Source: Rhodopseudomonas infernalis (GTDB lineage: Bacteria; Pseudomonadota; Alphaproteobacteria; Rhizobiales; Xanthobacteraceae). Taken from it: a stretch of 64,000 nt of DNA. The notes under the pieces were generated by a model, which was not told the origin of the DNA, did no database searches, and saw only the letters and a program-made list of their open reading frames with translations. A program made the translations under genes and the position numbers. This document shows, one piece after another, positions 44,665-54,235 of this stretch (the first letter of the stretch is position 1; every line of letters starts with the position of its first letter). The stretch is from assembly GCF_022271405.1 (NCBI RefSeq), contig NZ_JAJNAL010000001.1, positions 1-64,000 on the forward strand. Direction: 5' to 3'.

Positions 44665-45071
44665 GCGGCTGGATATTCGATACAAACGTCGCCAGCCGCG
44701 TCATCCGAGGCGATCGGCGTGAGATCGTCGAGCGGCTGGTCGCTCTGCCGATCTCGGACATCGTTATCTCGTCGATCACCGAAGGCGAGTTGCTTTACGG
44801 TCTGGCCAAGCGCGGCTACCCAGCAACCCTATCCAAACGCGTTCAGGAATTTCTACTCCGCGTCGACGTCCTGCCTTGGGATGACGACGTCACCAAGATC
44901 TACGCCGATCTGCGCGCCGCATGCAAAGCCAAAGGCGTCACGCTCGCGCCGCTCGACTTGATGATTGCCGCCCACGCCGCCGCGATCGACGCAACGCTGG
45001 CGACGCGGGAAAAGGCGTTTGCGCGGGTACCTCATGCGCTGAGGATCGAGGATTGGGCAGAGCGGGCCTGA
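44661..45071 (+). CDS. vapC: VapC-type PIN-domain toxin
   Basis: RNase toxin, in known cases cleaving tRNA or rRNA. Product is 136 residues with PIN acidic residues in [12 protein letters not shown] (Asp near 7), [12 protein letters not shown] (Glu near 39) and [12 protein letters not shown] (Asp near 96). Start ATG at 44661 overlapping the vapB stop, with GGAG upstream. The pair lies in DNA visibly richer in A and T at the edge of an accessory patch. Confidence 0.92.
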   Translation: MSGWIFDTNVASRVIRGDRREIVERLVALPISDIVISSITEGELLYGLAKRGYPATLSKRVQEFLLRVDVLPWDDDVTKIYADLRAACKAKGVTLAPLDLMIAAHAAAIDATLATREKAFARVPHALRIEDWAERA

Positions 45072-45160
45072 ATAGGTGGTAGCAAGGCTGCAGAGGAAGG
45101 AAATTCTGAGCGAAATGAAAACCAACACCCCAGATTTCAATTTCATCCGAATGACAATTG

Positions 45161-46189
45161 CTAGGTGTGTCGGGTTCGCTCCCAGTCATCTGAGCCACGC
45201 TCTCGGAAGAATACGTCAACCAACCCGGCCAACTTTGCTGCACCGTCCTCGAATGGGAAGTTGTCAATGCCAACAAACATCGGTGCATCCGATGAATGGC
45301 GGAGGTTGTAGCCGATTGATCTAGCGGTCAGCATCTTGTTCAAGATTTCGGGCGTCATCTGATAAACGAAATTTATGAGTCCGTTACAATCAACCCGCGA
45401 CACACGGAGCGCATTCAACGGAATGGTCTCGCGATCAATCAAAAGCTCATCCATTTCCATTAGGAGGATGGTTTCGGATTCTCTGCCTCCAGCGAAAATG
45501 ACGTAAAAAAACATGTTTCCTCTCGAAGGAAACACAACCATGAATTTTTGCTCTCCATAAATGGTATCCCGTGCGCCTTTCAAATAGAGCATTCCCTCGT
45601 AACTCTCGATAGTCCACCTGGCGTTTTTGATACCGTTGTTAACGATGCCAAGGCGCTTTTGAGTTGCAGGGGGCACCTCGAAGATATCGTCCGACGGACA
45701 GTCTGAGGCAAGCGAGAATAGCTCAATGTCGACATCCATCGATCGGATATACTCGATCACAGATGCAGACAAAACTTGAGCCTTCTCAGCCGCGCGCGGA
45801 GACGCATCATTGAAAGTAAACCGGTGCACGCCATACCGCGAACGACCGGACACGAAACGAAACTCGCCGCCAAGGAAAGCAAGCGCAGCAGCGCTCAGAC
45901 ATTGTCCGTGCAGTGTTTTCTGAAAGTTGCATTCGCGCGGTCCCTTCTTACCGACATGCGTTGTGAGTCCGTGCGCGCGAATAACGCGCCCAAGATCCAT
46001 TCCGCCGACAAGGCTCCCGCCTGGTGAATCGATAAACAGATCGGATCCGTCAGGGATACGTTCTTCAGCTAAAAGACGCCGGAGGGTCTGGCCATCCTCC
46101 AAATCCACTTCGCCCGTCGCATATATATCCCAGCTCAAACCACCTGTCAGTATCGTCACCATATCCGGTCGGAGCGCTTCAAAGAACAT
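45161..46189 (-). CDS. ClpP/crotonase-fold protein with unknown C-terminal domain
   Basis: Product is 342 residues, family not recognised by name. Residues 10-165 look like a ClpP/SppA-type serine protease fold: LFIDSPGGSLVGGMDLG (51-67), CLSAAALAFLGG with the likely nucleophile Ser99, and YGVHRF with His122; Asp164 or Asp167 could complete a triad. The C-terminal 150 residues match no fold I know. There is no signal peptide or membrane helix. A/T-richer than the surrounding genes and next to VapBC, so probably acquired. Activity unproven. Confidence 0.7.
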   Translation of the reverse strand: MFFEALRPDMVTILTGGLSWDIYATGEVDLEDGQTLRRLLAEERIPDGSDLFIDSPGGSLVGGMDLGRVIRAHGLTTHVGKKGPRECNFQKTLHGQCLSAAALAFLGGEFRFVSGRSRYGVHRFTFNDASPRAAEKAQVLSASVIEYIRSMDVDIELFSLASDCPSDDIFEVPPATQKRLGIVNNGIKNARWTIESYEGMLYLKGARDTIYGEQKFMVVFPSRGNMFFYVIFAGGRESETILLMEMDELLIDRETIPLNALRVSRVDCNGLINFVYQMTPEILNKMLTARSIGYNLRHSSDAPMFVGIDNFPFEDGAAKLAGLVDVFFRERGSDDWERTRHT

Positions 46190-46419
46190 AGATGCGACAC
46201 CAATGCTAAAGTACTCTGCGAATTGATAATAGAAGCGCGCGGCTACGCGCAGCGTTCGACCTCAGGTCCTCCATTTTCTTATTAGGCGAGCGCAAGATCA
46301 GCGCGGCGATATTCTCTTGTCGCCAACAACGACGGTGCTGCAGGAGCCCCCACTTGGACCGGGTAGGAGAACGGAGCGACCGAGGCCGATGTTGTGAGTA
46401 ATTTTTCCTCTCATCCATC

Positions 46420-48174
46420 TCACCCCTCGAACGCCTCGCTCGAAGCCCTACCCGCCCGCACCACCAGCGCCTCGTCCGGCCTCGCCAACGCTTCCGCCTT
46501 GTCGCGGAACCGATTAGTGATCGGATAGCGGCGGTCGCGGCCGAAGTTCTTTCTTGTCACCTTCACGCCCGGCGCGGCCTGGCGGCGTTTGTATTCGGCG
46601 ATGTTCAACAGCCGATCTATCCGCACCACCGTGTCCTTGTCGAAGCCTTCAGCGACGATGCTGGCCAGCGGCTCCTCGCGCTCGACCAGTCGCTCCAGGA
46701 TGCCGTCGAGCACGTCGTAGGGCGGCAGCGAGTCCTGATCGGTCTGATCCTCGCGTAGCTCCGCGGTCGGCGGACGGACGATGATGCTCTCCGGAATCAC
46801 CTCGCCGTCGGGGCCGAGCGCGCCGTCGGGCTTCCAGCGGTTGCGCAAGGTGCACATCCGGAATACCTGCGTTTTATAGATGTCCTTGATCGGGTTGAAG
46901 CCGCCGTTCATGTCGCCGTACAGCGTCGCGTAGCCGACGCTCATTTCCGACTTGTTGCCGGTGGTCACCACCATGGCGCCGGTCTTGTTGGAGATCGCCA
47001 TTAGCAGCGTGCCGCGGGTGCGCGCTTGCAAATTCTCTTCGGTGATGTCGCGCGCAAGCCCTTCGAACGGCTTGGCGAGGATCGCCTCAAAACCTTCGAC
47101 CGCCTGGGCGATCGGCAGCACCTCGTAGCGGATGCCGAGCAGCGTCGTCAGTTGTGCGGCGTCGTCGAGCGAGATCTGTGCGGTGTAGCGGAACGGCAGC
47201 ATCACGCCGCGGACCTTGTCGGCGCCGAGCGCGTCGACCGCGATCGCCGCGCACAGCGCCGAGTCGATGCCGCCGGAAATGCCGAGCAGCACGCCGGGAA
47301 AGCCGTTCTTGCGGACGTAGTCGCGCAGGCCGAGTACGCAGGCCGCGTAGTCGGCCTCGTCGCCCTCAAGCAACGGCGCCACCGGGCCGTCGCAGCGCCA
47401 GCCGGCGGCGCCCTTCTCGAACGACAGCGTGGTGATGGTCTCGGCGAATGCCGGCAGTTGCGCGCCCAGCGTGCGGTCGGCGTTGAGCACGAAGGACGCG
47501 CCGTCGAACACCAGCTCGTCCTGCCCGCTGACCTGATTGAGATAGACCAGCGGCAGGTCGCTTTCGGTGACGCGCGCCACCGACACCGACATCCGCAGAT
47601 CCTGCTTGCCGCGCGCATAGGGCGAGCCGTTCGGCACGATCAGCAGTTCGGCGCCGGTCTCGGCGAGGCATTCGACGACGTTCTCGTAGTCCTCGGACTC
47701 TTCCAGCCAGGTGTCCTCGCAGATCGGCACGCCGACCCGCAGGCCGCGGATCGTCACCGGGCCCGACACCGGCCCGCGTGCGAACACGCGCTTCTCGTCG
47801 AACACGCCGTAGTTCGGCAGATTGACCTTGAAGCGGAGCGCCGCGATGCGGCCGCCGTCGAGCAGCGCGCAGGCGTTGTACAGCTTGCCGCCCTCGACCC
47901 AGGGCGAGCCGATCAGCATCGCCGGCCCGCCATCCGCGGTCTCGCGCGCCAGCTCCTCGATCGCCGAGCGGCACGCCGCCTGGAACGCGGGCTTCAGCAC
48001 CAGATCCTCCGGCGGATAGCCGGCGATGAACAGTTCAGGGAAAACGATCAGCGCGGCGCCGTCAGCCGCCGCCTGCTTGCGCGCGGCGCGGGCCTTGTCG
48101 GCGTTGCCGGCGACATCGCCGACGGTCGGGTTGATCTGGGCGAGCGTGAGGATGAAGCGGGCTGTGTCGGTCAT
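46420..48174 (-). CDS. nadE: Glutamine-dependent NAD+ synthetase
   Basis: Amidates nicotinate adenine dinucleotide to NAD. Product is 584 residues: an N-terminal nitrilase-type glutaminase (about 5-265; Glu in FPELFIAGYPPEDL, Lys in RFKVNLPNYGVF, Cys in VGVPICEDTW) and a C-terminal ATP-pyrophosphatase domain with GISGGIDSALCAAIAVDALG (about 298-317). This is the long two-domain form that makes its own ammonia. ATG at 48174. Confidence 0.96.
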   Translation of the reverse strand: MTDTARFILTLAQINPTVGDVAGNADKARAARKQAAADGAALIVFPELFIAGYPPEDLVLKPAFQAACRSAIEELARETADGGPAMLIGSPWVEGGKLYNACALLDGGRIAALRFKVNLPNYGVFDEKRVFARGPVSGPVTIRGLRVGVPICEDTWLEESEDYENVVECLAETGAELLIVPNGSPYARGKQDLRMSVSVARVTESDLPLVYLNQVSGQDELVFDGASFVLNADRTLGAQLPAFAETITTLSFEKGAAGWRCDGPVAPLLEGDEADYAACVLGLRDYVRKNGFPGVLLGISGGIDSALCAAIAVDALGADKVRGVMLPFRYTAQISLDDAAQLTTLLGIRYEVLPIAQAVEGFEAILAKPFEGLARDITEENLQARTRGTLLMAISNKTGAMVVTTGNKSEMSVGYATLYGDMNGGFNPIKDIYKTQVFRMCTLRNRWKPDGALGPDGEVIPESIIVRPPTAELREDQTDQDSLPPYDVLDGILERLVEREEPLASIVAEGFDKDTVVRIDRLLNIAEYKRRQAAPGVKVTRKNFGRDRRYPITNRFRDKAEALARPDEALVVRAGRASSEAFEG

Positions 48175-48282
48175 AGACGAGATTTAACGGGCCCCTGCCC
48201 GCTCCGCAATCGTGGGGCCTCACTCAGGATGGCTGATCTTCGAATCGTCATCTCCGGCCTGCTGGCGCGGCCGGCTCCCGCT

Positions 48283-48633
48283 CTAAAACAGGCCGACGCG
48301 CTCGCCGAGCGCGAACAGCCAGAGCAGCCCCGCAATTGCCAGCGCGACGCCGACCGCCGCCGAACCCATGTCCTTGACCCGGCCGATCTGCGGATCGTGT
48401 TCCGTGGTCAGGCGGTCCGCCAGCTTCTCGATCGCGGTGTTGAGCAGCTCGACCACGATCACCAGCGCCACGACCGCGACGAGCTCGACCCGGCGCGCTG
48501 GCGTGGCTCCGATCAGCCAGGCGGCCGGCACCGCGAGGACGAGCGCGGCGAGCTCCTCGCGGACCGCCTGCTCCGAGCGGATCGCGAATTTCAGCCCATG
48601 CCACGTGTTGATCGTCGCCCGCCAAACTCTCAT
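48283..48633 (-). CDS. dgkA: Diacylglycerol kinase (DgkA family)
   Basis: Small inner-membrane lipid kinase, 116 residues with three membrane helices. Hallmark sequence EELAALVLAVPAAWL, then VELLNTAIEKLADRLTTEHDPQIGRVKDMGSAAV, carries the catalytic Glu and Asn-Glu-Lys residues. Start ATG at 48633 (MRVWRATI); an upstream in-frame extension is not supported. Recycles diacylglycerol produced by phospholipid head-group transfer. Confidence 0.93.
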   Translation of the reverse strand: MRVWRATINTWHGLKFAIRSEQAVREELAALVLAVPAAWLIGATPARRVELVAVVALVIVVELLNTAIEKLADRLTTEHDPQIGRVKDMGSAAVGVALAIAGLLWLFALGERVGLF

Positions 48634-48711
48634 CAACGGTTCACGCCTCTGATCCGGGTCGTCACGCCCGCGCCGGCCGCCGGCAGCCTCGTTCCGCATA
48701 GGTCAAACATG

Positions 48712-48743
48712 CGAATGGCCGGGACAGGCCCGGCCATTTGCGA
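48712..48743. repeat. Small palindromic repeat
   Basis: GCGAATGGCCGGGACAGGCC continues to CGGCCATTTGCGA: AATGGCCGGG and CCCGGCCATT arms around a short loop. Related to 62391-62432. Confidence 0.6.
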
Positions 48744-48769
48744 AGCGCGTCGTGATCGCGGCGCCGAAC

Positions 48770-50158
48770 TCACAGCCCCGCCGCCACCGGCAGCGGGTGC
48801 GCCTTGCCGACGCGGCCCTGCTTCAACTGGTCCGCGATCAGGAACGCCATGTCGATCGACTGCTCGGCGTTGAGCCGCGGATCGCAGGCGGTGTGATAGC
48901 GGTTGTTGAGGTCCTCGTCGGTGATGGCGCGGGCGCCGCCGAGGCACTCGGTGACGTTCTGCCCGGTCATCTCCAGATGCACGCCGCCGGCATGCGTCCC
49001 TTCCGCGGCGTGGACCGCGAAGAACGAGCGCACTTCGGACAGGATGCGGTCGAACGGCCGGGTCTTGTAGCCGGAGTTCGACGTGATGGTGTTGCCGTGC
49101 ATCGGATCGCACGACCACACCACCGTGCGGCCCTCGCGCTGCACGGCGCGGACCATCGCCGGCAGATGCTCGCCGATCTTCTCATGGCCGAACCGGCCGA
49201 TCAGCGTCAGCCGGCCCGGCTCGTTGTCCGGGTTCAGCACGTCGATCAGCTTGAGCAGTTCGTCGGTCTTCAGCGACGGGCCGCATTTCAGGCCGATCGG
49301 ATTCTTGATGCCGCGGAAGTACTCGACATGGGCGTGGTCGAGCTGGCGGGTGCGGTCGCCGATCCACAGCATGTGGCCGGAGGTCGCGTACCAATCGCCG
49401 GTCGTGGAGTCGACGCGGGTCATCGCCTGCTCGTAGCCGAGCAGCAGCGCTTCGTGGCTGGTGTAGAAATCCGTCGTGCCGAGCGAACTATCGACCGCGA
49501 AAGTCAGGCCGCAGGCGCGCATGAAGTCGAGCGCGCCGGAGACGCGATCGGCCAGATCCGCATAGGCCTTCGACTGCGGGCTATCGCTGACCGACTGCAG
49601 CATCCAGCGATGCACGTTCTCGACGCTGGCGTAGCCGCCCTTGGCGAAGGCGCGCAGCAGGTTCAGCGTCGCGGCAGACTGCCGATAAGCTTCGAGCTGG
49701 CGCCGCGGATCGGGCACGCGGGCCTCTTCGGTGAACGCCACGTCGTTGATGATGTCGCCGCGATAGCTCGGCAGCTCGACGCCGTCACGCTTCTCGACCG
49801 GCGCCGAGCGCGGCTTGGCGAACTGACCGGCGATGCGGCCGACCTTCACCACCGGCGACGCGCCGGCGTAAGTCAGCACGATCGCCATCTGCAGGAAGAC
49901 GCGGAACAGGTCGCGGATGTTGTTGGCACCATGCTCGGCGAAGCTTTCGGCGCAGTCGCCGCCCTGAAGCAGGAAAGCCTCGCCGGCGGCAACGCTGGCC
50001 AGCTGCTTCTTCAGGTTGCGTGCCTCACCTGCAAAAACCAGCGGCGGAAACGTCGCGAGCTGCGCCTCGACATCCGCGAGCGCTTTCGCGTCGGGATAGC
50101 CCGGCATCTGCTGCACGGGCTTGTTGCGCCAACTATCGGGTGTCCACCGCTCGGACAT
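48770..50158 (-). CDS. 3-deoxy-7-phosphoheptulonate synthase, class II
   Basis: First step of the shikimate pathway: joins phosphoenolpyruvate and erythrose 4-phosphate. Product is 462 residues of the plant-like class II family. Typical blocks are [65 protein letters not shown] and DPMHGNT. Often named aroF or aroG in annotations. Metal dependent, and probably regulated by aromatic amino acids. Confidence 0.95.
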   Translation of the reverse strand: MSERWTPDSWRNKPVQQMPGYPDAKALADVEAQLATFPPLVFAGEARNLKKQLASVAAGEAFLLQGGDCAESFAEHGANNIRDLFRVFLQMAIVLTYAGASPVVKVGRIAGQFAKPRSAPVEKRDGVELPSYRGDIINDVAFTEEARVPDPRRQLEAYRQSAATLNLLRAFAKGGYASVENVHRWMLQSVSDSPQSKAYADLADRVSGALDFMRACGLTFAVDSSLGTTDFYTSHEALLLGYEQAMTRVDSTTGDWYATSGHMLWIGDRTRQLDHAHVEYFRGIKNPIGLKCGPSLKTDELLKLIDVLNPDNEPGRLTLIGRFGHEKIGEHLPAMVRAVQREGRTVVWSCDPMHGNTITSNSGYKTRPFDRILSEVRSFFAVHAAEGTHAGGVHLEMTGQNVTECLGGARAITDEDLNNRYHTACDPRLNAEQSIDMAFLIADQLKQGRVGKAHPLPVAAGL

Positions 50159-50762
50159 GAGACCAACTCCTGCGGACCTGCCGCCATATATAGGTGTTCG
50201 CGAAGGCCGCGTTATACACAGGCCCGCCCGCCACCGCTAGTTGGAAATCGGCTTCCGGGCACAACCCCTTGAGCGGACGGTCAAATTCACCCCATCGGTG
50301 CGATTTCATCCATGCCCGCCGACCGTCTCGGACAAGCCGACCGCCGAGGATGCGACCGGCGGACACAACGGCGCGACCCTACCGGCGAGGCCAAAGGCCG
50401 CGAGTGACTGCTGCGATCCTGTGGCTCGCTTCAGGCGGCCCGCGGCCGGCCCCCACTGTCCGGACCGACCACCATCCGAAGCGCTGCCACGCTCGTCGAC
50501 GAACTCCGGCTCCCCGTGGAGTCGACGTGGTCGTCCGGCTGACCAGAATGATCAAGTCGCCGGCTCAGCTCGCACACCAGCAGCAGCCGCAAACAGATAT
50601 TCGCCCGAACTATCCAACTACCATTCTGTTCGGCCAACAACTAATCACCGCGGTGACGACTACTCAATTGCTGCGCCTGCTGCACACCGCCTTAAGACTC
50701 TTCGATTACGTGTCGACCATTGGACTGACGCATGCATTTGATTTCAGACTGTTGGTGCATCG
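50159..50762. other. Gap between DAHP synthase and M50 protease genes
   Basis: About 600 bases with no gene I can support. Long open frames cross it but lack family resemblance and good start signals. TATATA at about 50187-50192 and a TTCGCGAA palindrome at 50197-50204 lie close to the DAHP synthase start and may be promoter elements. Confidence 0.5.
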
Positions 50763-51389
50763 ATGTATTCGGACATCGCGTTTTCGCTTGGTGCGATCTA
50801 CGGGCTACTTCTCATCCATGAGCTTGGCCATCTTGCCGCCGCGCGCGCTGTCGGCCTTCGCGTTCACCGACTGACGCTCGGCGTCGGGCCTCAGCTATTC
50901 GGATTTCATGGACCGGCGGGGCTTTACTGTACGATCGCTCTGCTACCGATCGGCAGCGCGTGCGTGCTCGGCGATTCCGGCGCGGTGCCGCGACGTTCCG
51001 CGAATCAAACCTCTGCAGCGACTTCGATCGGCAAACGCGCCATCATCTATGCGGCGGGGCCGGTCTGCAATCTGGGCCTAGCTGCCGTGCTGGTGTTGGG
51101 GGCGAGTTGGACCCACGACGATTTCTCGCTGTCCTGGGCGCTGCAGGCGGATGCAGCAGCAATCACTCTCATTGCCGGCACGTCCCTATTGATCGGTCTG
51201 TTCAATCTTCTGCCGATCCCGCCGCTCGACGGCGGATGGCTGGCACTGCTCGTCCTTGAAGCCTGTCGTGGCGCCCCGCTCGACAGCTCCAGCGCAGCGC
51301 GTCTTCAGCGCGTCGGCAGCGGCCTGATCGCCGGCGCGAGCGTTCTGCTCATCGGCAGCTTCGCCCTCCGCTATTGGCATCTCCTCTAG
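50763..51389 (+). CDS. M50-family membrane metalloprotease, minimal form
   Basis: Product is 208 residues with about five hydrophobic segments. Zinc motif HExxH in LLIHELGHLAAARAVGLRV (His19, Glu20, His23) and the third-ligand region LLPIPPLDGGWLAL (about 155-168) define a site-2-protease-like enzyme. It lacks the PDZ domain of RseP, so it is a short SpoIVFB/FtsH-independent type. Substrate unknown. It ends 4 nt into the convergent pseudopilin gene. The start may be this ATG; no strong ribosome site is seen. Confidence 0.8.
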   Translation: MYSDIAFSLGAIYGLLLIHELGHLAAARAVGLRVHRLTLGVGPQLFGFHGPAGLYCTIALLPIGSACVLGDSGAVPRRSANQTSAATSIGKRAIIYAAGPVCNLGLAAVLVLGASWTHDDFSLSWALQADAAAITLIAGTSLLIGLFNLLPIPPLDGGWLALLVLEACRGAPLDSSSAARLQRVGSGLIAGASVLLIGSFALRYWHLL

Positions 51390-52003
51390 CACGTCGCCGT
51401 CCCGTACTGGACGCAATCCCGCACATTGGTCTGTCGAGGCTTGGTGTAGGCTTCGTTCGTCAGATCGATGCCGGCTTTGGCCATGACGTAGCCGAACATC
51501 GGCACGTATTTGTAAGTCGTCTCGCTCTTCACGAGATAGAACGGATAATGCGGAGCGACCTGCAGCGCATCCGGCACGGTCACCGAATCCCCGTCTTTAA
51601 GACTGGACGCCGCCAACGACTCCTTCCCCGAACTGTCGAAGATCACCGCCCTGCTCCAATGGATCGTCGTGGTGATCTTGTTATTGGCATCCTTGGCGAC
51701 CTTGATTTGCGAAATCGTCGCCTTCAACGGATCGATCGCCTGCGGCGACATCACTTGGCCGCCGATCGCGAAGATCACCTTCAATCCGGCATCGTCGATG
51801 GAGTCGCCACGTGAGACCAGATCGGAAAAGGTGCGGGTCGCCATTGTCAGACGACGCTTGGCCACAAATCCCGAGGTGACCTCGATGACACCGAACAGCA
51901 GCACCAGCATGATCGGCAGCGCCATCGCGAATTCGACCGCGGCGATGCCGCAGGCGTCGACGGCGAACCGCCGAAACGACCGATCAGAGCTTGACCTCGC
52001 CAT
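51386..52003 (-). CDS. TadE-like pseudopilin, third gene of the set
   Basis: Product is 205 residues from ATG at 52003 (MARSSSDR). The N-terminal hydrophobic helix (about 12-38: AVDACGIAAVEFAMALPIMLVLLFGVIE) is the TadE signature, with the conserved Glu in AVEFA, required for prepilin-type processing and assembly. The C-terminal part is variable and ends in a Cys pair. Last of three co-directional Tad-type genes. Confidence 0.88.
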   Translation of the reverse strand: MARSSSDRSFRRFAVDACGIAAVEFAMALPIMLVLLFGVIEVTSGFVAKRRLTMATRTFSDLVSRGDSIDDAGLKVIFAIGGQVMSPQAIDPLKATISQIKVAKDANNKITTTIHWSRAVIFDSSGKESLAASSLKDGDSVTVPDALQVAPHYPFYLVKSETTYKYVPMFGYVMAKAGIDLTNEAYTKPRQTNVRDCVQYGTATC

Positions 52004-52020
52004 ATCTTTCACGACCAACC

Positions 52021-52563
52021 TCAAAACGGCTCGTTGCGGAATGCGAGCGTCGTCGAAAGCAGGCGTTTGCTGCCCGAGAGGTTGGCGATGTTGTAGCCCA
52101 GGCCGGTCACGACCAGCGGCCACTGATAGAACAACCGAACAACCACGACGTCGCCTGCATTACCGGTCGTGAAGCCGAAGTCTTTCGTCACGAGCTTGCC
52201 GTCGACGATCGGGCTGGTTGGCGTCGGAGGGCTGCCGAGCCCGTAACTTTTGACGTCGATCGCGAGTCCGCCGCAGTCGAACAGCGGTGGTATGCGTTTG
52301 CACACATCCGATTTGAAAGATTCGGCGGTGATGGCCGGAGATTTCCTCTGGCCGGTGAGGACCAGACGTGCCGCATCCTCCGTCGCATTGTCCAGCACCT
52401 GCCCGGCCAAAAACACCAGTCCGGTTTCCAGAATGGCGAACAGCAACGCGAAGAACGGCGGCGCAACCAGAGCGAACTCGACCGCGGCGGAGCCGGTGCG
52501 ATTGCTGAAAAAACAGGCGAGACTCCGGCCTCGAGGGCATCGCATCAACAAGTGTCGGACCAT
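52021..52563 (-). CDS. TadE-like pseudopilin
   Basis: Product is 180 residues. TadE-type N terminus, FFSNRTGSAAVEFALVAPPFFALLFAILETGLVF (about 18-51), with the Gly/Ala-Ala-Val-Glu-Phe prepilin-like site. It is 17 nt upstream of the next TadE gene. ATG at 52563; a second ATG at 52545 is possible. Confidence 0.88.
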   Translation of the reverse strand: MVRHLLMRCPRGRSLACFFSNRTGSAAVEFALVAPPFFALLFAILETGLVFLAGQVLDNATEDAARLVLTGQRKSPAITAESFKSDVCKRIPPLFDCGGLAIDVKSYGLGSPPTPTSPIVDGKLVTKDFGFTTGNAGDVVVVRLFYQWPLVVTGLGYNIANLSGSKRLLSTTLAFRNEPF

Positions 52564-52638
52564 GCCTGAACTCTCTCTTCCTAGGGGATCTCGCGTTGCG
52601 ATCCAAATCGCCGAACGCGGTAGTGCCGATTCGCCCAG

Positions 52639-53979
52639 CTACTGCGCCACCCGCAGCTTTCGCATCGACGCCGCAATTTCCTCGAATGCGCCAGTCATCT
52701 GCTCAGCGTTGGTCAACGCGAAGAACTTGCTTTCCCCGCTGGCGCAGGTTTTCAGCACCGGCCGGCTCGGACCGTTATCGGTGTTGACGTCGACCGTGTA
52801 GATCAAGGTGCCGTTGTCGGCCTTGATGGCGTCGCAGAGGTACTGCTGCCGAGTATCGACCTCGGAACAGAGGGACGTCCCGTTGCACTTCTTTCCTTTG
52901 TTCTTGTCGTCGTAGTAGGAGTTTCCGGTATTCTCGCCGTCGGTCAGCAGGACGATCGCGGTCAGGTACTGTGAGTTGGGGTCCTTGGGCGGCGCGGCGA
53001 ACGGCGCCGCGGACCGCAACGTCCACCAGGCCCAGAATAGCCCGACCGGCTGATTGGTGCCGCCGAGGGCGACCATCGAGTCGATTCCGGTATTGATCGC
53101 ATCGAAATCATAGGTCAGCGGCAGCAATGGCTGCAGCGTCGTGCAGGCATCTACATTCTTCTTGCCGTTGCTCGTGATGTAGAGCTCCGGCGGAAAATTG
53201 CCGGAGGCCGCTGCGGAAATATCGTCCGGTTCTGCGCGGTCCTTGACGCAGCCAGTCCAGCTCGCGTGCGACTTGCCCTGAGTCTCGCTACCTGCCCGGT
53301 CCCACCACGACCAGTCGAGATAGGGACTCGTCGTTGCGGAGTTGCCGATATTGACGACCCAGTGGAACGGCACCAGCGAGATGTACACATCGCCATTCGC
53401 CACCACGGTTTCTCTCAACCGCGCGACCAGGATCTTCGCGGCCTTCTTCAACTCGACCAGCTTCTTCGATTTATCCATCGAGCCAGTATTGTCGAGTGCG
53501 AGCGCGACTCGCAGCTTCATGCTGGCCCATGTGGTGGTGGAAGATGTCCCGATATCCATTTTGTTGAAACCCACCACCTTCATGAAGGTGGTCGGCAACT
53601 GACCGGCCCCGGTGATGACCAGCTTGCCGGGCGTCGTGCCGCTCTGCGCCGTGTAGGCCGTGGCGATGGTGACGCCGGTGACCTCGTCGTGCTTGTACAA
53701 CGCCGCGAAGACCGCGGCGGCGCGCGCGTTCAGGTCGGAGGACGTTGCAGCCTCTTTCGCAATCATCAGGCTGGTCGAATCGAGCGCCGCCTGCATCGCG
53801 CTGCGCGCGCTGCTGGCGCGCGAAAAATCGACGGCCACACCGACAAAGGACAGCATCGGCAGCGCCATGATGGCGAAGATCACCGCGATATTCCCGCGGT
53901 CGTCGCAGGCGAGATGGCGCCATGCCTGGGAAACACGGTCAAGAAGATCAACACGCATCACGCGCATCTCCGCCCACAT
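52639..53979 (-). CDS. TadG-like pilus assembly protein with VWA domain
   Basis: About 446 residues; the exact start is uncertain (53979, 53967 or 53958 are all reasonable; 53958 has GGAG at good spacing). An N-terminal TadE-type helix in GNIAVIFAIMALPMLSFVGVAVDFSR is followed by a von Willebrand A domain with MIDAS motif ALDNTGSMDKSKK (DxTxS variant) near residue 165, and IVLLTDGENTGNS. It heads the three-gene tad-like unit. No tadA/B/C or flp genes are in the window. Confidence 0.85.
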   Translation of the reverse strand: MWAEMRVMRVDLLDRVSQAWRHLACDDRGNIAVIFAIMALPMLSFVGVAVDFSRASSARSAMQAALDSTSLMIAKEAATSSDLNARAAAVFAALYKHDEVTGVTIATAYTAQSGTTPGKLVITGAGQLPTTFMKVVGFNKMDIGTSSTTTWASMKLRVALALDNTGSMDKSKKLVELKKAAKILVARLRETVVANGDVYISLVPFHWVVNIGNSATTSPYLDWSWWDRAGSETQGKSHASWTGCVKDRAEPDDISAAASGNFPPELYITSNGKKNVDACTTLQPLLPLTYDFDAINTGIDSMVALGGTNQPVGLFWAWWTLRSAAPFAAPPKDPNSQYLTAIVLLTDGENTGNSYYDDKNKGKKCNGTSLCSEVDTRQQYLCDAIKADNGTLIYTVDVNTDNGPSRPVLKTCASGESKFFALTNAEQMTGAFEEIAASMRKLRVAQ

Positions 53980-54235
53980 TCCCTTCCACGGGTACATCGG
54001 ACGAGTAAATGCCGCTTGAATCGGATCGCCTAAACGGGAAACATTTGGCCGAACTAATCGAAAGACCAAGTCCTACGCACTACTGAGGTAGTGCAGCTTA
54101 ACTACATACCGGTGCAGGTAGTTCTGCGAGTGAAACGCCTCGGGATATTACCGTCAACGGCACGTGCCGCGTGGGTACGATCGGTGCGAACGGGGCGTCA
54201 GATCAGCGAGGTGAACGCGGACGCGTGAGACCGAC

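Noticed and set aside
50194-50874. Overlapping open frames in the gap before the M50 gene considered as a gene
   Set aside because: No ribosome site, no domain, and the frame runs on into the M50 coding region in a different phase.
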